A stretch of DNA of 64,000 nt, taken from contig NZ_BAAAXV010000002.1 of NCBI RefSeq assembly GCF_039535785.1, forward strand, positions 1 through 64,000, read 5' to 3'. Position numbers and translations under genes: made by a program. The DNA comes from Nonomuraea helvata (GTDB taxonomy: Bacteria; Actinomycetota; Actinomycetes; Streptosporangiales; Streptosporangiaceae). The notes under the pieces were generated by a model. That model was given only the letters and a program-made list of their open reading frames with translations. It made no database searches and was not told where the DNA came from. The first letter of the stretch is position 1; each line of letters begins with the position of its first letter. This document shows, piece after piece, positions 15,557-22,700 of the stretch.

Positions 15557-16831
15557 ATGAACACGAGCAGAACGAGCACGGCGTCCACAGTGAAGGTGGG
15601 GCCGTGGCAGAGCCGCAACTACCGGTTACAGATCGCGAGCGCGGTCATATCGGCGCTGGGCACAGCCGCCGCACCGGTCGCGAGCGCGTTCGCGATCCTC
15701 GACACGGGCGGCTCGGGCACCGCAGTCGGCTTGGTGTCCGCGGCGGGCACGGTGCCCGCGGTGCTGTTCTTCGTGATCGGGGGCGTCGTGGCCGACCGGC
15801 TGCCACGACACCTGGTCATCGTCGTCGCGAACCTGGTCAGCGCGCTCGCACAGGCGCTGTTCGCGCTGGTGGTTCTCACCCATACGGTCAAGCTCTGGCA
15901 GCTGGTGATCTTCGCCGCCGTCAACGGACTCGCCATCGCCTTCCGTATGCCCGCCACCGAGGGGCTGCTGATGCGCAGCGTCGACCGGGCGCACGCGAGC
16001 AAGGCATTCGCCATCTTCCGGACCGGCCTCAACGGCGCCCAGGTCGCCGGTGCCGCACTCGGCGGCGTTCTGGTCGCGGGCTTTGGTCCGGGCTGGGTGC
16101 TCGCCCTCGACGCGGCCACCTTCCTGCTCGCATCCGTGGTCGGCGTGCGGATGCAGGTCGAAGGGCGGCTGCGTAAGCGTGCGGGTCTGGTCACCGAGCT
16201 GCGCGAAGGCTGGACCGAGTTCACCGGGCGACGGTGGCTGTGGAGCGTGGTGGCGCAGTTCGCCGTCGTGAACGCAGTCGGCGTCGGGGCCTTCGCGGTG
16301 CTCGGCGCGTTGGCCGCCGACCGGCAGTTCGACGGGGCGCGCGACTGGGGGTTCATCCTCTCCTGTGACGCGATCGGCATGATTGTCGGTGGCCTGCTGA
16401 TGGTGCGGCTGCGGCCGCAGCGGCTGCTGGTCTCCGGCACTTCCGGGGCCCTGCTGCTGGCGCTGCCGCTCGCAGCGTTCGCGGCCGGGGCGCCGCTCCT
16501 GGTGGTCTGCGCGGCGTCTCTGCTCGCCGGGATCGGCGTGGAGATCTTCAGCGTCAACTGGATGACCACGCTCAGGCAGGAAGTGCCGCACGAGAAGTTC
16601 TCGCGCATCGCGGCCTACGAGGCACTCGGCTCCTTCGGGCTCACCCCGCTGGGAGCAGCCGCCGCCGGCCCCGCTGCGGACCGACTCGGCCTCGATCGAA
16701 CGCTGTGGTTCGCGACCGGAGCCATCGTGGCCGCGACCGCCCTGGTCCTCGCCGTCCCGGACGTACGGAAGATGAAGCGCGAACCAGACGACGACACGGC
16801 CGGACCCGGTGGGCCCCCGGGACCCCGATGA
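15557..16831 (+). CDS. MFS transporter, MFS_3/EntS-like
   Basis: A 424-residue, 12-span major facilitator protein. Motifs: GTVPAVLFFVIGGVVADRLPR (motif A region, loop 2-3), RMPATEGLLMRSVDRAHASK, and the second-half GVEIFSVNWMTTLRQEVPHE with SRIAAYEALGS. This pattern is typical of the MFS_3/EntS-like exporters. The exported compound is unknown. ATG 15557 has TCAGGAG upstream. Expression is probably MarR-controlled. Confidence 0.88.
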   Translation: MNTSRTSTASTVKVGPWQSRNYRLQIASAVISALGTAAAPVASAFAILDTGGSGTAVGLVSAAGTVPAVLFFVIGGVVADRLPRHLVIVVANLVSALAQALFALVVLTHTVKLWQLVIFAAVNGLAIAFRMPATEGLLMRSVDRAHASKAFAIFRTGLNGAQVAGAALGGVLVAGFGPGWVLALDAATFLLASVVGVRMQVEGRLRKRAGLVTELREGWTEFTGRRWLWSVVAQFAVVNAVGVGAFAVLGALAADRQFDGARDWGFILSCDAIGMIVGGLLMVRLRPQRLLVSGTSGALLLALPLAAFAAGAPLLVVCAASLLAGIGVEIFSVNWMTTLRQEVPHEKFSRIAAYEALGSFGLTPLGAAAAGPAADRLGLDRTLWFATGAIVAATALVLAVPDVRKMKREPDDDTAGPGGPPGPR

Positions 16832-17113
16832 CCGCCGGTCTTCGACAGAGCGCCAGGCCGCGGCCAATGTCACGGTGACAGCCCTCCGGGCCTTGGGTGA
16901 GGCGAGCAGTTCGGCGCTCTGCCGGGCGATCGTCCACAGCACCAGGTCGGGAGAGCCTTCGTCGTCCCAACCCCATGCCAGGCCGGTGGCCTGCTGGGGA
17001 CCGCCTTTACATTGTAGATCAAAGCTGCTCGACCGATGCGGTCACCAGGCGGTGCCGGGGGTGGCGCAGAGCTGATTTAATCCTCAAGTTGATCTCTAGG
17101 AGGGGGCTGTGGC
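16832..17113. other. Intergenic region with possible coding remnant
   Basis: No intact gene. On the reverse strand about 16850-17005 a frame reads GLAWGWDDEGSPDLVLWTIA and continues with plausible codon use, but it has no start or ribosome site and I do not recognise the family. An A/T-richer stretch at 17005-17095 precedes the next gene and is the likely promoter. Confidence 0.4.
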
Positions 17114-18463
17114 GTGACGGAGCCGAAGAGTCCGAGCATGGGGCGTAGGGCGTTGTGGGGCACCGCCGCAGGGCTGGCGGGTGCCGCCATGATCGCGAAG
17201 ACCCCGTCTGCGGCGGCGGCGGAGACGGCCCCGCTGGACTGGTTCAATGTCAAGAACTACGGGGCGCTCGGCAACGGGGCCGATGACGACACCCCGAAGA
17301 TCCAGGCCGCGATCGACGCAGCGGTGGCCGCTGGAGGCGGAACCGTGTACTTCCCCACGGGGGCGTACGCGGTCACCCCGACGGCCGACGGCCCGGCCCT
17401 GTCCATCGGCGGCAACGGAATCCGACTGGTCGGCGCGAGCAGCAAGGCCTCCACGCTGGTCAAGAAGGCGAACGGCATCCTGTTGCGCATGTCCGGAGCC
17501 CCTACCGACACGAGCGGGTCGAAACATCGGCGCTACTGTTCGATCGAAAACCTCGGGTTCAACGGCAATGGCAAGACCGGGTTGCTGCTCGAGCTTTACT
17601 ACAATGACAACTCCTACTTTCGCGATGTTTTCATGTCGAGCAACAACGACCTGTGCATCGACGCCGTCGAGTTCTGGGACTCCAGGTTCTACAATCTGGT
17701 GATCGAGGAGAGCACCGGCACAGCGAACAGCACTACTCAGCCCAACGTGTGGCTTCGAAACTCCTCGGCCATGACCGGCTGGGGATACAGTGCCGACAAC
17801 GTCAACCAGATCCATTTCATCGGATGCCGCATGGAGGCATTCGGCACCGGCGCCTTGTGGATCACCCAGGGCACCGCGAAGACCAATAATCCCAACGGGA
17901 TCTATCTGACGGACTGCAAATTCGAGACCTCCAGGATGCAGGGCGGCCCTCATCTGAAGGTCGACGCGTCCTGCAGGCACGTCTATGCGTCCAACATCTA
18001 TGCTTACGCGGGTGGTTTCGCCTCCGGGTATTCCACTGCGCAGAACATCATCGCCTGGGCGGGAAGCGCCGGCGCCCTGGAGAACGTGCTGATCGCCAAC
18101 AACTCGTCGGCGGCGACGGTCAACTCCGGGATCGATCTCTACTCCGGCTCCGGCTCGACCGCCGTCCTGCGTAACGTCGTGGGGCGCTACTTAACAAAGC
18201 CGACCGGCAGTCACATTTACTACGAAGCCTCAAGCACCGGCGATTTCCGGGTGGAGAACTGCTATGCGAACATCGGAGGGCAGTCCGGCGGCACCATCCC
18301 CACCAAGAACCAGCCGAACCCGCCGCTGCGGATGGTCGCGGGCGCGGTCAGCGACGCCTCGTTCACGCACACCCCGGCCGACGGGACACTTGCGGTCGAC
18401 TCGACCAACAGACGCCTCTACGTACGAGTAAACGGCAAGTGGCTGTCGACGGCGCTGAGTTAG
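17114..18463 (+). CDS. Exported pectate-lyase-superfamily beta-helix protein
   Basis: A 449-residue Tat-exported protein starting at GTG 17114 behind AGGAGGGGG. Twin Arg in SMGRRALWGTAAGLAG leads to a cleavage site near SAAAAE. Residues about 42-90 match the pectate-lyase-3 entry motif (FNVKNYGALGNGADDDTPKI, AIDAAVAAGGGTVYFPTGAY). A right-handed beta-helix follows with stacked Asn/Gly-rich turns. The C-terminus (DGTLAVDSTNRRLYVRVNGK) looks like a phage tail-fibre-type cap. It probably binds or cleaves a polysaccharide; no catalytic residues could be fixed. Its codon use is less GC-biased than its neighbours. Confidence 0.78.
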   Translation: MTEPKSPSMGRRALWGTAAGLAGAAMIAKTPSAAAAETAPLDWFNVKNYGALGNGADDDTPKIQAAIDAAVAAGGGTVYFPTGAYAVTPTADGPALSIGGNGIRLVGASSKASTLVKKANGILLRMSGAPTDTSGSKHRRYCSIENLGFNGNGKTGLLLELYYNDNSYFRDVFMSSNNDLCIDAVEFWDSRFYNLVIEESTGTANSTTQPNVWLRNSSAMTGWGYSADNVNQIHFIGCRMEAFGTGALWITQGTAKTNNPNGIYLTDCKFETSRMQGGPHLKVDASCRHVYASNIYAYAGGFASGYSTAQNIIAWAGSAGALENVLIANNSSAATVNSGIDLYSGSGSTAVLRNVVGRYLTKPTGSHIYYEASSTGDFRVENCYANIGGQSGGTIPTKNQPNPPLRMVAGAVSDASFTHTPADGTLAVDSTNRRLYVRVNGKWLSTALS

Positions 18464-18469
18464 CGGCGG

Positions 18470-18661
18470 CCGGTCGGAATCCTGCGGCCGGAGACGCGTC
18501 CGTCCGAGTCGGCGGCAGGACACCGGACTACGACGCCGGCGGCGTGGCGCTGCTTGAGCAGATCGCGGTGCCGGCGAGGGACGGTATCCGGACGCACGAG
18601 GAGCCGCAGCCGGCGCAAGACCTCGCGTGGTGACGACGACAGGAGCGCGGCCAGGATCGGG
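18470..18661 (-). pseudogene. Integrase-type transposase fragment
   Basis: About 40 codons on the reverse strand read ILAALLSSSPREVLRRLRLL then VRPDTVPRRHRDLLKQRHA, matching the N-terminal HTH region of IS3/IS481-like integrase-core transposases (typically VRPDTVLRWHRDL). The rest of the element is missing and the reading breaks up after the HA. It lies between the Tat-exported protein and the beta-propeller gene. Confidence 0.55.
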
Positions 18662-19564
18662 TCACCTGACGGCGGACGGGACGATGTCGATGGCCTCGAT
18701 CGACACGGCGGCGCGGAAGGTAAGGAAGGGACGCTCGTCGGTGTCGTTCAGGTCGGTCGTGACGACCCGCTCGGGCGAAGATCCCGGACGCACGACCCGG
18801 CCACCGGCGATGGCGAGGTAGCCGCTGAAGTTTCGCCTGGTGAAGCGGCGCTCGCTTCCGGTCTGGACGTCGATCGCGATGAGGGGGCTGTCGTCGTCGG
18901 GCTCCGGGTAGACGATGAGTTCCCGGTCGGACATCCAGACGGAGTGCGCCCCGGGCAGGGCGACCCTATCCTCGTGGACGCCGATCACCTTGCCGGAGAG
19001 GTCGAGGACGACGGTGGTGATGACGTCGTCCAGCGTCAGATAGGTGACGGCGAGGAGCCGCCCGTCCGGGGACCAGCTGATGGCGTCTTCCTGCCAGTAG
19101 CCCTCGGCCGACCAGAGCGGCTGCCGGGCGCCGGTGGCGGTCTCGATCAGCACGATGCCGGCGATCTCGTCGCCCATGCCGGGGATTCCGGGTCCGTTCG
19201 ACAGGTCGGCCAGGACGGCGATCCGGCTGCCGTCCGGCGAGAGCGCCGCCCGCACGAAATCGTCCGAGACGAACTCCTGCCGCGCTCCGGTGGCGAGCGC
19301 GTGCAGCACCACCCGCATGGGTCCGGCGCCGTCGTCCTGCCGCGACAGGAACACCAGCCGGGTCCCGTCGGACGACAGCGACACCGTATTGCGGGCGAGG
19401 TGGGCCGGGAGTCCCGGGACGGTCACGAACTCGTCGCTGTCGGCGTCCAGCACGAGCACGGCGTCCCGATCGAGGCCATGAGCCGCGACGACCATCCGAG
19501 CCGCCCGCACCGGCCGTGAAGCCGGCGCGTCGAATGCGATCTCCCACGACCGGTGGACGACCAC
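18662..19564 (-). CDS. Beta-propeller (TolB/WD40-like) protein
   Basis: A 300-residue protein without signal peptide. Several blade motifs of the PD40/TolB type are visible: SSDGTRLVFLSR, SPDGSRIAVLADL, SWSPDGRLLAVTYL. Start is uncertain: GTG 19564 lies 4 bases after GGGAGG, while TTG 19576 precedes that site. It is divergent from the giant exported protein with about 140 bases between, so the two may share a control region. Function unknown; propellers usually serve as binding scaffolds. Confidence 0.72.
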   Translation of the reverse strand: MVVHRSWEIAFDAPASRPVRAARMVVAAHGLDRDAVLVLDADSDEFVTVPGLPAHLARNTVSLSSDGTRLVFLSRQDDGAGPMRVVLHALATGARQEFVSDDFVRAALSPDGSRIAVLADLSNGPGIPGMGDEIAGIVLIETATGARQPLWSAEGYWQEDAISWSPDGRLLAVTYLTLDDVITTVVLDLSGKVIGVHEDRVALPGAHSVWMSDRELIVYPEPDDDSPLIAIDVQTGSERRFTRRNFSGYLAIAGGRVVRPGSSPERVVTTDLNDTDERPFLTFRAAVSIEAIDIVPSAVR

Positions 19565-19703
19565 GGTACCTCCCAAGAGCGGATCCGACCCGCAGCATAG
19601 TCAATGATCACGGAACGTGGTGATTCAAGATCTGCCGCAAGCCGATCTTCATGGTGTACGTTCCCCGCTGGATCTTTATGTCCCTTTTATCCGGGGTGAA
19701 TGC

Positions 19704-22700
19704 ATGCGGCGTCTCTGCGTAATCATGGTGGGCGTGCTCGTGGCGTCCTTATTAGGACCCGTCCACGAGACGTTAACGGCCAGAATGGCGGCGGCGGTGA
19801 CCGCAGCCGCCGCCTGCCCCCCGAACAGCAACGACTGGTCGAACGCCGGCAGAGGCGAAAAACGCTGCGTGTTCAACAATATGTACGCCACCCGCCGCCG
19901 CATCAACAACGGCTTCTGCCTGACCGCCCGTCCGGCGCTCGGCACCTACATCTACCAGCAGCCCAACGAGTGCAGCGCCGGCGGCGGCATCGAGTCCATC
20001 GGGCAGGCGCGCGCCATCAAGTACCTGAACGACCACCTCGGCGTCCCGCCGCCCGCACAGCCCGGCGCGGTCATCAACCCGGACGTCCAGTGGGAGACGT
20101 ACCTCAACAACGGCCGCGATCGGCCCGACATCGTCTACTACGACCGAATTGGCACCAGCTTCGCCGAGGTGGTCGAGGCCAAGGTCAAGGGCAACCCGGA
20201 CTATGAGGGCTGGGGACGCCAGGTCGGCCGGTACGTCGCGGCGATCGCCGCCAACGGCGTCAACGGCGTCCGCGCCGGGTCGGTCCTCAACCGCTGGGGC
20301 GGGTACGAGGACTGGTTCCAGGTCTACGGCAAGGGAAAGACGTGCCCGCTCGGTGGCGGCGACAAGGGATACCAGCTGTCCACCTACAGAGCCACCTCGC
20401 CGGCCTCCGGCCTCCTGGACATCCGGGAGGTGAAGAAGGAGCGCAAGTGCGAGAGGCAGAAGGACCCGGCGGATCCCAACAGCCCGCCCGCCAAGATCCC
20501 GGCCGTGGACGAGGACGACGACGACTTCAAGTGGGAGCCCCCGGACTACCTTCTGCCGCTGATCAGGGGCATCCGGACCGTCGGTCCGACCACACTCGCC
20601 GAGGACATCGGCGCCTATGGCAGCGTCGAACTCGCCGCGGCCGAGCTGACCGCTGAGATCGAGCTGTTCCTCGCCAGCCAGGCGGGCAGGGCGTTCCTGA
20701 TCGACGCCGGCTTCATCACGGTCGAGGCGGCGCTGGCGCTCGGCGTGGTGGCGCTGGTCGGCCTCATCCTGTGGTGGTATTTCACCCACCACGGCAGTCT
20801 GGTGAAGGGCGAACCGCACTTCACCACCCCGGACAACCTGGGCTACGACCTGCAGTCCGTCGGCGAGTTCATCCTCGCCCAGTCCGACAAGTGGAACCTG
20901 GAGATCCAGGGCCGGCTCAGCCCCGCCAGCGGCGGCAGGGACGTTTCGGTGATGTTCGACGCCGCGATGGAGGCGGGCGACCACCTGGTCGAGTTCCACG
21001 AGGACGACCTGTACATCGACAACCAGAAGCGCACGCTCGCGACCGGCCAGCTCCTCCACCTGGGCAAGAACGCGTTCATCCTGCGCAAGGACGACAAGTG
21101 GGCCGTCATGTTCGACGGCGTGGCCGGCCCTGCCCTGTCCTGGAGGAGGGGCGCCGCCAGCCTCTACATGCCGCCGACCCCCGACAGCGACCTCGTGGGA
21201 CTGCTCGGCAACGCCGACGGCAACCCGAAGAACGACCTGCGTCTGCGGGACGGCACCCAGCTGCCCGCCAACGCCTCGCCGACCGTGCTGCACAGCAGCT
21301 TCGCCGACTCCTGGCGGATCGACGACAACGAGTCGCTGTTCACCTACGGTCCTGGCCAGAGCACCGCCACCTTCACGAACAAGCAGTTCCCGGCCAAGAT
21401 CGTCTCGGTCGCCGATCTGACGCCCGAGCAGGTCCAGCTGGCGACCACGCAGTGCGAGGCGAACGGCGTCCCGGCGGGCCTCCAGTTCAACGACTGCATC
21501 CTGGACATCGCGCTCACGGCGGACACTTCGTTCGCGAAGGCCGCCGCCGAGCAGACGAAAGCCATCCTCGACCCGACGGCGCTGGCCGTCAACGAGGACG
21601 GGGACCTGGCGATCGACTTCCAGGGGGCGCTCAGCTCGAACGTGCGGCCGTCGCGGGTGTCGACCGATCCGGCGGTGAGCACGTTCGCCGGGCCGTTCAG
21701 CGGGACGGATTCGTACCGGTTCTACGCGCAGGCGCTACCGTCGCACAAGAGCGGGACGCTGAGCTTCGACCTGCTGGCCGTCGGCGACTGGGCGTCCGAC
21801 TCCGACACCGAGACGGTCCAGGTCGAGACCGACCGCGGCACCCCGTACACGATCACGCCGAGTACGCTGACGCCCGCCGCGACCGGGAACCTGGCGACGG
21901 GCCTGCCGTGGGCCAAGTACCGGATCACGATGCCGGTCACCCACAACAAGAGCCAGATCGAGTTCAAGACCACGGCCACCGGGGTGGCGGGCATCTCGAA
22001 CCAGGCGCTCGGCATCGACAACGTCAACCTCGACCTGGACGTCACGCCGCCGCAGACGTTCACGGTGTCGCTGCCGTTCACGGCCTCGGACGGCGTCCCG
22101 GCCGCGGGAGCGGGCAATCTGGAGAGCGAGGTCGCGCGCGACGAGTACCAGTTCACGCTGGGCCAGCCGGGTTCGATCTTCGTTGACGCGCAGGAGTGCC
22201 CGGGGCTCTGGTTCAACTGGGAGCTGTTCAACGCCGCGGGCGCGAGCGTCGCCTCCAACTCTCTGTGCGGTGGCAAGCGTCTCGACGGCCTCGCGGCGGG
22301 CGCGTACCGGCTACGCGTTTCACCGCACGAGGACGAGTTCGGCGCCTACAAGCTCAGCGTGAGCACGATCGCGCCCGACGTCGTCAAGACCGCGGCGATC
22401 GGCGGGCCGAAGGTGTCGCTGGCGACCACACAGCCGGGCCAGTACGGCACCTGGACGTTCGCCGGAACAGCCGGCCAGAAGGTCTCCTTCGAGTTCACCG
22501 ACGGCACCCTGAGTTCGAGCACCGACGCCACCCTGCGGGTGAAGCGACCCGACGGGGCCGTCCTGGCGTCGCAGAGCTGCGGCAAGACCTGCTTCATCGA
22601 CACCGAGACCCTGCCTGTCACCGGCACCTACTCGGTGGTGTGGGATCCGAAGGACGCCAAGACCGGCTCGCTCGCGCTGCAGCTGTTCGAGGTGACCGAC

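Noticed and set aside
15626-16942. Long reverse-strand frame opposite the MFS gene
   Set aside because: It is rich in Arg, Gly, Gln and Asp with no domain, while the forward strand codes a clear 12-span transporter.
17096-17980. Reverse frame opposite the Tat-exported protein
   Set aside because: It has no start signals or motifs; the forward strand has a Tat signal, ribosome site and pectate-lyase motif.
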